This document shows positions 52,192 to 62,735 of a stretch of 64,000 nucleotides of DNA, piece by piece. This DNA comes from Adiantum capillus-veneris (lineage: Eukaryota > Streptophyta > Polypodiopsida > Polypodiales > Pteridaceae): NCBI GenBank assembly GCA_014529385.2, contig CM043960.1:37088781-37152780 (forward strand), written 5' to 3'. A program made the translations under genes and the position numbers. Position 1 is the first letter of the stretch. Each line of letters starts with the position of its first letter. The notes beneath the pieces were generated by a model. That model was not told the DNA's origin and made no database searches. It saw only the letters and a list, made by a program, of their open reading frames with translations.

Positions 52192-53435
52192 CTATGCAAA
52201 AATAAATGGCCGAGAAATATTATTTTATTGCCAACATGGTTGATATGCTTGGTTGTTGCTTGAGAATTTTCATATCTGTAAACCTAGGTGTGATTGCTTT
52301 CTTCAACAAGTCTCGGAACTCATTGCTAGATCAATGGGCCAAAATATCACCATCTTTGGGCATTGCCATGGATCAAAGCTTGCCCTTATGTCTAGATCAC
52401 ATTGCTTGAGCTTACTGTATCTTCTATAAGGCACAATTTTAGTTTGGATAAACAAGCATATACCTTGTCTGTTAACCTGTTGAGAGCGCATTTTGACTTT
52501 TGAAGAGCACGACTAGGTATCGTTTTGTACGCAATGTACTTTCGCTTAGCAAAGACCAGCACAGAGTGTCACGTTAGGGAGGGAGAGTGTTACTCCTTAA
52601 AATGTTTTTTTTTTTTGTCTTTGGTTGCTCGAACTTGCTCTCGCTCGGGGATAGGAATTCTATGTCTTCGGTTGCTCGAACTTGCTCTCACTTGGGGATA
52701 GGAATTCTACTCATGGGGAAGTTGAGAAGACTGAAGCCGCTATAGCAGCTAACTGTGCAATCTTTGCTAGGGGTTTGGATGGGAAGTAATCCACACCCAA
52801 AGGCGTGCGAGGTGCAAGAGGCTTGTGTGGCAAGAAAGCTGGTGAATCATAGACCAATATTCCCTGGCAACCTGCCATGCCTCAGCCTCTGGCTAAGAAT
52901 CCTCATAGATGAATACATAACATGGGTCACTTCGGGGGTCGACAAGCATATGCAAAGCAAAGTGTCTCCACTTTGAGCAATTTGGTAGTGCTAGGGCCAA
53001 AAGGTCTTCAGCAAACCAGTCATTCTTGGATCACTGAGCTGATGAGAGAACCCTTCAGGCTTGGGTCCCAATATAGCTGGAGATACTCAACCACTCCGAT
53101 TGGCCTTTCCAGCACAATGGAAAGGAGAAGCCAAACCGGAGTCAATGGCCTCATTCCCACAAGCTCGAACCAAGAAAATGTGTACTCTGTGTGGAACCCT
53201 TAAGACTTGGGCCCCGACCACTCCCGTTGGCCTTTCTAGCACTCCATGGTGAGATCCCAACTCCACTCTCTGAAGTGCGGAAGTGGGGTATGCGTGTGTA
53301 AACCTCCTCTCTGCAGGCCATCCAGGGGGATGAGGGGAAATAATTGGCGCTCTCCCTTGCACTGCTGAGGGATGAGAAGCAAGCGGTCTCTCTCCCAGCC
53401 CCCGTGGGAGAGAGTATTTAGGGGACCCTTATATA
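52192..53435. other. Unassigned DNA with short tandem repeats
   Basis: It contains a 46-bp duplication (52616-52708) and a degenerate duplication of about 140 bp (GAACCCTTCAGGCTTGGGTC near 53048 and GGAACCCTTAAGACTTGGGC near 53193). Text at 53107-53185 (GGAAAGGAGAAGCCAAACCGG...) recurs at 58131-58205 just beyond the LINE L2X. No gene is seen. Confidence 0.55.
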
Positions 53436-53438
53436 AAA
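53430..53438 (+). promoter_or_regulatory. TATA-like box upstream of LINE L2X
   Basis: TATATAAAA lies about 200 bp upstream of the tandem repeats of L2X. It may belong to a different, unrecognised element. Confidence 0.3.
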
Positions 53439-53640
53439 AGTACAACGATAATTATAAACGCTCTTGCTTTCTAGCGCTCATTCTTTCAAAATCTCAATTT
53501 TCTCAAAGCTCTCAAATATTCTCAAAACAGCTTTTTTCAAAGCTATGGTGGACTTGTGTGTTCAGTGAACGTTATGAGCACACGGCATATCCCTACCGGG
53601 AGGAACGAACCCCGGGGACAATCAGGTAACTCGAATGCTA

Positions 53641-53880
53641 CCTTGTGAAGCACCTCGAGCAGAGGGATTGGACCCTTTGCGCGCCTGGGGTAGATAGACT
53701 ACCCCGCGGGGTGGGGGATTTTACCTTGCGAAGCACCTCAATCAAGGGGGTTGGACCCCCTGCGCTTGAAGTGGATAGACCACTTCGTGGGGTGGGGGAT
53801 TTTACCTTAGCCTCCGTTGAGGCTGCCTCGAGTGGGGAGATTGGACCCTCCATGCTTGGGTGGATAGATCACCCCGCAAG
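53641..53880 (+). repeat. Tandem repeat of 80-83 bp in the L2X leader
   Basis: Units start CCTTGTGAAGCACCTC (53641), CCTTGCGAAGCACCTC (53724) and, more diverged, CCTTAGCCTCC (53804). Each contains ATTGGACCC, GATAGAC and a GTGGGGGAT core, and a small inverted repeat around GTAGATAGACTAC. Confidence 0.8.
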
Positions 53881-55055
53881 GCCCTTGCCAGTGACATCAG
53901 GCGGACGGAAAGAGTATGCATGACCGGTCTGACATTGGCGACATTGAAACGTGGAGTAGCCTTTGGTGAATTCGGTTTAGCATGTGTTTGGGGAGCGGAC
54001 AATCATAGTGTCCGAAGCTTTTGGAGGCAGTTGGAGATTGCGAGAGTGGGAGCTAGTGTGATCAAAGCTAGTAAAGTTACTAGCTTGCATAATAGTAGTG
54101 TACGCTTTGATCTCTATACCCACTCTCTTAGCGTAGCTGAAGCGCTCGTAGGTAAGCTAGTTCAGAACAGCGCTTCAACAGATGGAGATGCAGACTGTTG
54201 AGACGGTTCCGAGACCGGACCTGTAGACCCCACTTCCGCCGCCGAGGAGCAGTCCGTCAACCACGTTAAGGTAACCACCTTCAATGTTAACGGACTCTCA
54301 CACAAAAGGAGCGAGCTTGGATCGTTGATGAGACCCGGAAAATGGAGCATTGTCGGGGTGCAAGAGACCCGAATGTTTCAAGGATATTGGCCTCTTAGAC
54401 TCCCCGGACATGTGGTCTTTAATGCCCTAGGCACCACAAAACCAGGAGAACGTGGAATGGCGTCTCTGGTCGCGAATGAGCTCAGGCCCTTTAAGCTCAA
54501 TTTCTCTTCCCCGAATCAAATTTTCATACAATTTTTCCCCAAAGGTTCAAGGGCTTGGATACATGGAAATGTGTACATTCCGCAACGCCAGTTGGGCGAA
54601 GCCAGGACAATCGCTTTGAAGACCCTCGCCCGAATGTTGGGGACCATCTCGAACATGAAGACGGGGGCACTGAAGAAGTGGCTAGTGAGATGCGGAAGAG
54701 GATTTGAGAGCTTAAAGGTTCGAGGTTCAAACCTCACGTACCATTCCAGGTGGGGGAAGGGAAAGTCAGACATCGATCACTTCTCAACAATTCAGTACAT
54801 AGGGGGGTAGACTTGTCAGCTCATTGGCCACTAGTGTGCCACTTGCATTGTGTGGACTTGGGGGTAGCAGCCAAAGCTACTATGCTGTCCGTACCCAAAT
54901 TCGATTCATGCAAAACGGAAGTGAATTGCAGGTTGTTCCTCAATGACAATCGATGGAACACTCTGCGTCACCTCGAACATGAGGACGGACGTGCGACCCA
55001 ACAATGCTATGACAAGTTTGTTTCCGTGCCTACGTCTATAGCCAAAGAGGCATGA
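53860..55055 (+). pseudogene. Endonuclease region of LINE L2X
   Basis: Frames from 53860 lead to a TGA at 54199-54201, beyond which the same frame resumes. Endonuclease motifs: T-F-N-V-N-G-L (about 54280) and V-G-V-Q-E-T-R-M (about 54355). The central part with the G-D-F-N motif appears deleted. S-D-I-D-H-F is at about 54768-54785. After a frameshift, L-S-A-H-W-P-L-V replaces the catalytic S-D-H motif (Asp to Ala). A TGA stands at 55053-55055. Catalytically dead as it stands. Confidence 0.83.
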
Positions 55056-56391
55056 GCTCTTGCCACAAAGCCCCTGTCGAGGCCAAGGTCAGGTTGTCGA
55101 TTGAAACCTCGGGCTCGGAAACTCATTAATGCGCGTCGAAAAGCCTGGAACAAGGTGAAGAACAAATCTGCGAACACTAGGGCTGGCCGGCAAGCGGTTA
55201 GAGAGTACAAGGCAATAGCACTTCATGCGAAGGCCGCTGTCCGTGACAATAATAAAAAATCCTTTGAGCGCTTCGTGGAAAAAGCGAATGAGCTCCTGAG
55301 GGAGGGTCAAATGAAGAAATTCTTTACCCACCTCAAAAAAATAGTTGGGAAGTGGCAAGAAACTATTGCCAATCAACCTTTGAACGCAAATGGGGAGCTA
55401 CAGCTGGAACCAGAGAGGCAATTACAAGTATGGGAGGGTCACTACTCGAAGATATTTGCTGATACGAACGGTACCAGCAAGGATCCGCTTGCATGGTATG
55501 ACAAACACGTGCGCATCTGGCCTGGTATGCCTGAGGTATGCGACCCGTTGAACTGGTACGAAGTATGGGAGGCCTGTCGGCGATTGAAGAGGCGCAAGGT
55601 AGCGGGTGGAGATGGTTTACCATCCGAATTCTTTAAGCTGCTTGTGAAGGATAGGGATCTAAGAGCGGATCCGCTAAGCCACGAACGGAAATGGGCAAGG
55701 CATACTTGCACATGATCGAGGGTATTTATGACACTGGAGATATCCCGGCCGATGCTAGCGACGCAGTGATTGTGTCAAACCCCAAGAAGGACGATTTGAC
55801 CAACACTGATAACTATCGCGGGATCGCGTTAATCTCTGTTGCCATGAAAATCCTCACTACGGTTTGATTAGGCGGATCACCAAGATCCTTGAAAAGAGGA
55901 ACTTCTTCAATCGCGGCCAAGCAGGATTCCATACTAATGAGAAATGCATAGGGCAAGTTGCATGTTTGAAGGAGATCGTGAAACTCCACCATAAGGATGG
56001 GAAACCAATTTACGTGGCCTACATTGATTTCAAGAAGGCATATGACACAGTACCGCACGAGGCGTTGTTCCTAAAGCTCGCCGCAGCTAGCCTGCAAGAT
56101 CGAGCGCTTAGATTTTTCCAGGCGCTCTACAGGTCCACCTCTGTTAAAGTCCGACACACGGAACAACGGGGAGTCCGCCAAGGATGCCCGGGATCGCCGT
56201 GTCTATTCAACATATATATAAACGATATTCTAGACGCAGATGGGGAAACATGGGGCCTGGAAGTACCTAATCTCCTTAAGAGAATTAAAGGACTCCTTTT
56301 TGCCGATGACCCGGTTCTACTTGCTGACTCTCCTGAAAGCCTACAAACGAGCCTTGACAAGTTGAGTGAATGGGCAAGACCTGGGGCATGA
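55056..56391 (+). pseudogene. Reverse transcriptase region of LINE L2X
   Basis: A basic linker (K-L-I-N-A-R-R-K-A-W-N-K) is followed by R-R-K-V-A-G-G-D-G-L-P-S-E-F near 55590. After a frameshift near 55690: N-Y-R-G-I-A-L-I-S near 55812. After another near 55862: F-K-K-A-Y-D-T-V near 56032, R-Q-G-C-P-G-S-P near 56176 (normally P-L-S-P) and F-A-D-D at 56299-56310. The frame ends at 56391 and the fold continues in the next frame. Confidence 0.88.
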
Positions 56392-57536
56392 CCTTTGGAA
56401 TTGAAAAATGCATGGTCATGGTGTTCCACGGGGACATGCCAGATCTCTCAATGAGGATCTTTCTTCTGGGTGATGAGATGGTTGCAGTAGCTGAAACGTA
56501 CAAGTACCTTGGTATCGATGTAGACTCAACCTTTTCCATTGAACGCATCGTCAAGGAACGAGCGGACAAGGGGAGCAAAAGCCTACTCGCATGTCAACAC
56601 GTGCTGGCAAACAGAGCCATCCCAATATGGTCTCAGCTGACTGTTTTTAAGGTGTGCGTGTATCCAGTGATTTGTTATGGCGCAGAAATTATGGGGGCCC
56701 ACGATCAACGTGTCCTTCACTCTCTGCAGCGCCTCGTCGCCACTGGGATACGAATGTTACTTAGAAAGGGAGCAAGGTCAAGCTCTGTAGGGACGACAAC
56801 TCTCCATCACGAGTTTAACATCCCACCCATACCTGCCTTTTGTGGGGGACAATGAGAAAGGGCTTTTGACAAGTACCGCTCGGTTTCATCTACCTAGATA
56901 GGCTCCTTGGTAAACAAGAAGCTTAAGAACCAACCGTTCAAGAAGTGGACTTGGACGACAAGAACCCAACACTGGATGGATAAGTATATCCCAGCGGTTG
57001 ACTTTAGCTCAGTTCGCTACCACGCATGGGACAAGTGGGACGAGAGGCATTCGTGCTTGGCGTTGGAGCCCTATAAGACGCCTCGCTTTGGACAAACTCG
57101 TGGATACCTGCTGCAGCTCAATAGGAGCACTATAGTGAATAGGAAAGAAGAGAGAGTGCTGGCTCTCGCGAGAGTAGGTGGGCTCAAACTGGGTGATAGT
57201 TATATGCGCAGACACAACATTTGCTCGCTGTGCTCGAAGTTAGAGGGTCGTTCGCTTTCGCGTTTGCTAATGAACTGTTCGGCGGTTGATGATTCTAGGG
57301 GGCGCTGGCTAAACCGATTCAACTCCACCTTCAACGCTATCGACCCGTCGTTGGACCCTGAAGAAAGGACCGTTATCCTCCTTGGTGGGGAGGCTCGCGG
57401 GAAGCGGATGCCCTTCTGGGTATGCCGTGATCCACACTCGAGGGATGGAACCGCAGGGCACGTGTCTGTGGCGAAGTTCCTCGGTGAAGTTGTACCCCGG
57501 TACTTGGGTGCTCTGCATAGGCGGATGGGGAGATAA
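56370..57536 (+). pseudogene. C-terminal region of LINE L2X ORF2
   Basis: The RT thumb text W-G-M-T-F-G-I-E-K-C-M-V and Y-K-Y-L-G-I-D-V runs to a stop at 56853-56855. The same frame reopens by 56907 and runs to 57536. It contains a C-S-L-C-S-K-L-E-G-R-S-L-S-R-L-L-M-N-C segment (about 57216-57272) that resembles the terminal CCHC region with the His replaced. No RNase H motif was recognised. Confidence 0.8.
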
Positions 57537-58121
57537 TGCTCCCCTTCCTATGCTGTTATTTTGAATCCGATCCCTTTCGAGGGAAATGACGTAATTCTCC
57601 CCAAGCGAAGCCAAATGAGCTACAAGAGCGCCCAAGTGCCTTTCCCCGTTGGGGGGGTCAACTTCACCTAAAAGGGGTTGGAGGTGCAAAAGCGAGACAC
57701 CACCAACCTCAACGGATGCCACCTGTGAGCCGACGCCCTTCCAAGCGGGTATGGCATTTCCTAGGGAAAACCGTCGGGTTACAAGGGCAGTTTAGTGAGG
57801 TGAGCGATAAGTTACCTGGAGGAGGCAACTCCAAAGGGAAGACCGAAGCAAGTCCCGCAGTACCTGGGTCTCTGAACATAGGTACTTGGTCGCTGTCCTG
57901 CCCATATCAATTTAGCGAAATGGGTCTCTCAAGGGCATGGGTCATGGCTCTAAGAGTGTAGATAATTCTGGCCTTTCAGAGTCCAGAGGAAACTAGTCAC
58001 AAAAGCGTCTTCCCTAGGATTCTAGGTGCATAGTCTTGGTCGTTCTTCTTGTGCACTTTTCCGGTGTATGAGGAGAGCGGCCGGGAGTGCCCTACCCGAC
58101 TACTAAAACAAAAAAAAAAAA
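57537..58121 (+). other. 3' UTR and A-tail of LINE L2X
   Basis: Non-coding. The last 95 bp match the inverted fragment at 50805-50880. Ends with A residues at 58104-58121. Confidence 0.78.
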
Positions 58122-58605
58122 CTTTTTATCACAATAGAAAGGAGAAGCCAACCCGGAGTCAATGGCTTCATCCCCACAAGCTGGAACACAAGAAAATGTG
58201 TACTCTGCCTTTGTTTCCCGCAAAAACCGGCTGATGGAATAATCAAACCTCTCCCCTTTGTGACTCGTGTCAAAATTGACTAACCCACCAGGTACTACTG
58301 AAACAGGGGAGATCTGAACCACCTGCATCTCTTACGGAGGTGAATCCCGTGGGGGGGGGGGGGAGGCCCAAGAGAGAGGATTTACCAAAGGGGCTGGGGG
58401 AGACTACTCGACAACAGGGGAGGATGGAGGTGGAGGCACCCCGTAACTATGAACCATGTCTGTTTAGGGTCAATTGGGGGGAACACAGAGTTCTTGCTGC
58501 AAATAACAAATGGAACAGCCATTAATCATTCTTTTCTGTTTTGTGTCACTCATAAAAAGTAGCAGGGTTTATGTGAATCAATGCAGCTGTCGTTAAGAAA
58601 CTCTC
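58122..58605. other. Unassigned DNA downstream of L2X
   Basis: The first 80 bp repeat text from 53107-53185. A run of 12 G lies near 58350. No gene is seen. Confidence 0.5.
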
Positions 58606-58615
58606 TTTGCTGCAG

Positions 58616-58697
58616 GTCAAAAACCTTGAGAAAATCATGATAAGGAGTGCAAGCCAGCTATTGGAGCTTGTAAGTGCAATCTGTAAACCTCTGGCAG
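58616..58697 (+). other. Possible isolated exon
   Basis: An 82-nt stretch is open in one frame (V-K-N-L-E-K-I-M-I-R-S-A-S-Q-L-L-E-L-V). It is bounded by a pyrimidine-rich acceptor (CTCTCTTTGCTGCAG) and a donor (GGCAG then GTGAGG). A second acceptor-like site, CTCCTGCAG at 59057-59065, precedes E-V-D-V-M-F-N-L-L-N-Q-A-L-E-K-F-Q, but the phases of the two do not match directly. I do not recognise the protein. This is the only hint of a host gene in the window. Confidence 0.2.
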
Positions 58698-60055
58698 GTG
58701 AGGAAGGAAGTTTCCTTTATATTTGCACGTCTGGTCCTCACAAAATTTCAACAGGCATGCAGTTTATTTTAGCTTCTGCCCAATTGTGTATCAGAAAACA
58801 GGAGGCCAGCAACCACTCAGCCAATTGTACACTAGCCATTATACAAAAGCGCTTCTTTACTCGACCAGAAGCTCTTTAACGATTCTTCATTTATCAGAGA
58901 CCACTTTAGCACCCGCCCCCGGGGTTGTCTTTTGCTGTGTTGCTGCCACCCTTCAAAGATCCTTTAAAAGCGGCAAATTGACGCTGACAATCTTCAAACA
59001 GCAAAATAGGAGCTAAAAATTGTTTCTCTTAATTACGGAAATGCCCTTGTGTATTCTCCTGCAGGAAGTTGATGTCATGTTTAACCTTCTAAATCAGGCC
59101 TTAGAGAAATTCCAAAAAAGACATCAAACATCTATGTTCTCTTATATTATGCATTTGGTAATCATTAATAGTTCCCGCATGCTGCGATAAATATCCTATG
59201 ATCTGAGCATGTTCAATCATCATTGGACAGCCTTCATGCACAATAGAGGAACTGAAACAAAGTGAAGCATCACGTTGGCCATATAAAACAAGGGAAGTCG
59301 ACATGAGCCCGTTAAAGAGAGAGACCCTTTCACAAACTAATTAGTGTGCCATGATTACTCTTAGAAAACGGTTCTATTCAAGTCACATTCACAAAGTAAA
59401 TCACCATCGCACATGCTCAAATGGAAGGATATTAATGTACCTGCCTTATGTATCAAAAATTGAGCCTCAAACCTTGCAAGAATGGAAAATTCGAAGTCAA
59501 CGGATGTTCATAATAATAAAAACATTGCAGCCATAGGTTCAGAAAAACATGATCAATACAGTACAAGCTCGCATGTCGTGCCTACTAAAAAAAACCGTAG
59601 ACACGTATGGGGGAGGTGGCACCATGCTCACCCAAATGGAGAGAACTTGCCCTTCCCCATATACTTGTTTCCTCTCACTGTTAAAGGGTTACGATATGCT
59701 TCCTCCAGTGTTGAATGATTATGTTTGCCCCTTCTCCAATATAGAAGGGTCACCTTTTTCGGAATTTGCAATGCATCGAGAGGATTTCATTACCTTCAAG
59801 CTTTATAAAATAGTGGCATCATGATGATTCTGCTGTAAAATGGTATGTCTCACAAACTCTCCCACCATTATAGCCATGTATCTGTAATGCTTCCTCTGTC
59901 CATGCGCATGACCAACTCGGCCTCCTATGTTCCCAATGCAAACAAACTTCTTCACTATAACTCAGTATATTTCTCTTATTTTTGACACGCATATTTTGCA
60001 AGAATCTGAGGTTTGCCATGCATTTCTGTCCTGGCAATCAAGCAGACTCGATGCT
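58698..60055. other. Unassigned A/T-rich DNA
   Basis: No conserved motif was recognised on either strand. Short open frames are of the size expected by chance. It may hold introns or decayed low-copy sequence. Confidence 0.5.
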
Positions 60056-60345
60056 CTTCAGAATCTTAGGAGTTGGAAGCAACAACTACTTGGAGTCACA
60101 GAATCCAGCCAGCAGCAGCACTGTCATATGCACTGGACCATAGGTACATTTGCTTACATACATGTATGGAAATTGTACAGAAGTCATATCGTGGGCTATG
60201 GCAATTTTCTGATTACCAGCTAGAGAATCTTAGGAGTTTGAAGCAACAAAACAACTACTGGGAGTCTCGGAATCGAGAGTCTCTGAATCCAAGCAACAAC
60301 ACTGTAGTATTCACTGGACCACCCTGAATGTAGGTGCAAGGCCTT
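60056..60345. repeat. Duplicated segment of about 90 bp
   Basis: AGAATCTTAGGAGTTGGAAGC at 60059 (20 bases quoted as AATCTTAGGAGTTGGAAGC) recurs as AATCTTAGGAGTTTGAAGC at 60225. Both are followed by CAACAACTACT-like text, GGAGTC, GAATCC and CACTGGACCA. Copies differ by small indels. Confidence 0.75.
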
Positions 60346-61284
60346 GGCTTCACTCTCCGGAAGAGGTAACTGAGGCAGAAAAGATGATAATGGAGATCAC
60401 AATAGACATGATCAACACAATGATGGAAATTGCAATAGACATGATCGACATGAGAGAAGGTATGAAAGATGAAGAGACTATGACAGATATGATGATATAG
60501 AAGGGATCCTAGTCACAGGGATACCATAAAAGATATAATAAAACATCCTAGATGTGATCAGCTATTTCTTGCTACCATAGATGGACTCCTGTTATCGTGT
60601 TATCCATGTCCTCTGATTCAAGAATGAGCAAGGTCCTCCTTTCTCCATTTTCTATCTTTGACAAAACATGTCTAATCTAATTCTTCTTCGTGGGCTACTT
60701 TTAAAATAAAAAATTGCAATATCATATTATATGCCCTTGGTTACTGAACGATTACCTCTGTATCAATTCCCTTGCATTTGGACAAATGCATCTTTGTCTT
60801 TCATCCTTTTTCACATGTTCGCCGGGATCTCCATCATCACGTCGATCATGTCTACTGGAAATCTCCATCATCAGCTCTTTTGCAATTTTTGCCGTCTTGT
60901 CAACTGTTGCTCGGGTTCTTCTGCTGCTATCTGCTGTAGAGATTTGCTGCTCCTTCCTCGGGTCCTTTTGCTATTGTCTGCTATAGACTTGGAGTCATTC
61001 TGCTCAGAGCTACAGACTCGGAATCTCTCTGCTGCAACGTCAAATGCTATGGACTCGGATTCGTGCGGCTTGGGCGGTTTCTATTCCCCATTCGGACTGT
61101 TTGAATTGCTTTGATCTGTCGCCTCGTAGAAGGCTGTTGAAGGATTTCCTTTCCACCAACGTGCTACTAGGGACTGGTGCGGGGTGTGGGTCAAACCTGG
61201 GACGTCTCTGTTGCCACACGAATGCCCTACCATCACGCTAGTGCGCGTTGTTGTCCATGTTGTCATGGCACATGATCATACCCT
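60346..61284. other. Unassigned DNA
   Basis: It contains the loosely repeated phrase CTGCT(G/A)T...TAGA around 60900-61050, and a direct-repeat-rich stretch at 60360-60480 (ATGATAATGGAGATCACAATAGACATGATC-type phrases, repeated twice). No gene is seen. Confidence 0.45.
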
Positions 61285-61390
61285 AGTTTAGGCACCCCTA
61301 GTTCACCCATTGTTCACCCCCAATTCACCCGCCCCTAGTTCACCCTTAGTTCACCCCCAGTTCACCCACCCCTAGTTCACCCCTAGTTCA
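61285..61390. repeat. Short tandem repeat (TAGTTCACCC)n
   Basis: About eight imperfect units of 10-14 bp built on (C)CCTAGTTCACCC lie between 61288 and 61390. Confidence 0.85.
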
Positions 61391-61940
61391 CTGCGTGATC
61401 CGACGGCTGAGATTAAAGCTGCCTCGCACCCCCAAATTTGGGCCCTAGATCCCCTTTGACCCAGAGCCATGCCATATAGTGACGAGTCTTACATAGGGCA
61501 AGTTATGGCATACCAATTACACTTCAAGCGCATGTCGTACCCCTGACCACCTCAAGCTCGATCGTGCCGAAATTCAGCCGACAACCATCACGGATCAATG
61601 ACGTGCGTCTCGTGCACGCGTTTGTGAATGTGAAGTCAAGATCTCCACGTGGAGTATCGAAACACCAAATTCGGACGAGCGGTCCATGAGTTACGAGCCA
61701 TGAAAACCCACCAATGAGACACACCGAAGGCTCTGTAAAGCCCCATCCAAAAGCCGGGTGTCCGGTTTGCCTTGGGTCTAGTTGCCTTGGAGTCCCCATG
61801 CGAGGCAGACTCCCCGTTTACCTCCACATTGAGCTACGGAAGAGAACACTCCTGTTACTGGGTCCTCTCAGACCCAACCACGCGTTCGCAACGTGCCATG
61901 ACGGTGAGTTGAAAAGAAATCATAGGTCAAGCAGTTTGCA
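61391..61940. other. Probable non-coding repeat family member
   Basis: The even base composition and phrases such as GATCCGACGGCTGAGAT and GAGTTACGAGCCATG suggest an old dispersed repeat. The 91-codon minus-strand frame at 61524-61799 has no recognisable domain and is not called as a gene. Confidence 0.35.
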
Positions 61941-62310
61941 GGTTCCAGAAGTAAGCAGTTCGCATGAGCAATTCAATCTTCTCCACAAGCAGTTTCCAGA
62001 AGTAAGCAACTTCGAGCTTTGTCTACAGGTTTGTCTCTGGCTACCAAGTGAATAAAATAAAAAAAACTACGCTGTTAGAAGCCCAACACTGAAAAGCTCT
62101 AAAAAACACTACGCCTTCAAAAGCTACCAAGTGAATAAAATAAAAAAAGCTACACCGTCACCCAGAAGTACGCATTCTGCGTTGTTCCCAAGAGCAATTC
62201 GATCTTCTCCACAAGCAGTTTGCAGGTTCCAGAAGCAAGCAGTTTGCATGAGCAATTCGATCTTCTCCACAAGCAGTTTGCAGGTTCCAGAAGTAAGCAG
62301 CTTTGAGCTT
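61941..62310. repeat. Repeats of about 50 bp (GCAGTTTGCAGGTTCCAGAAG)
   Basis: The phrase AGCAGTTTGCAGGTTCCAGA occurs at about 61930, 62214 and 62272, with GAGCAATTCGATCTTCTCCA between. The duplicated CTACCAAGTGAATAAAATAA occurs at 62039 and 62124. Confidence 0.8.
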
Positions 62311-62337
62311 TGTCTAGAGGTTTGTCTCTGGCCACTG

Positions 62338-62339
<2 letters not shown>

Positions 62340-62395
<56 letters not shown>

Positions 62396-62543
62396 CTATG
62401 AAGCTAGTAGCATCTTTTGACGCTCCTCCTTTCAACCAAAGCCATCATCGCAAAATTTCCGCACACACATACTCACATGAGTAATTGCTACACGAGACTG
62501 CAACTTCTTTCTAGCTAGTACTGCAGGAAGCAAACAAGCATTG

Positions 62544-62587
<44 letters not shown>

Positions 62588-62735
62588 ATGAAGCTAGTAG
62601 CATCTTTTGACGCTCCTCCTTTCAACCAAAGCCATCATCGCAAAATTTCCGCACACACATACTCACAGGAGTAATTGCTACATGAGACTGCAACTTCTTT
62701 CTAGCTAGTACTGCAGGAAGCAAACAAGCATTGCT
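62340..62735. repeat. 190-bp tandem duplication that includes a (GA)n tract
   Basis: Two copies (GCTATGAAGCTAGTAGCATC at 62395 and 62585) are nearly identical for 150 bp. Each is preceded by TTTGAGAGAG... GA tracts of 50 bp (62342-62391) and 38 bp (62547-62584). Confidence 0.92.

Larger units (their letters stand above)
53600..58121 (+). mobile_element. LINE L2X: decayed non-LTR retrotransposon with A-rich tail
   Basis: A repeat-bearing leader, endonuclease, RT and C-terminal zinc-like region are followed by a 3' UTR ending ACTACTAAAAC and a run of A (58104-58121). It differs from L1X in sequence and in its tail. The coding region has at least four frameshifts and several stops. The 5' boundary is uncertain (placed before the tandem repeats). 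Confidence 0.88.

Noticed and set aside
54640-54790. tRNA-derived SINE in the L2X endonuclease (GGTTCGAGGTTCAAACC)
   Set aside because: The stretch translates into the expected endonuclease text leading to S-D-I-D-H-F; only one B-box-like phrase supports a SINE.
61524-61799. 91-codon minus-strand frame
   Set aside because: No family resemblance; lies in DNA that looks like an old dispersed repeat.
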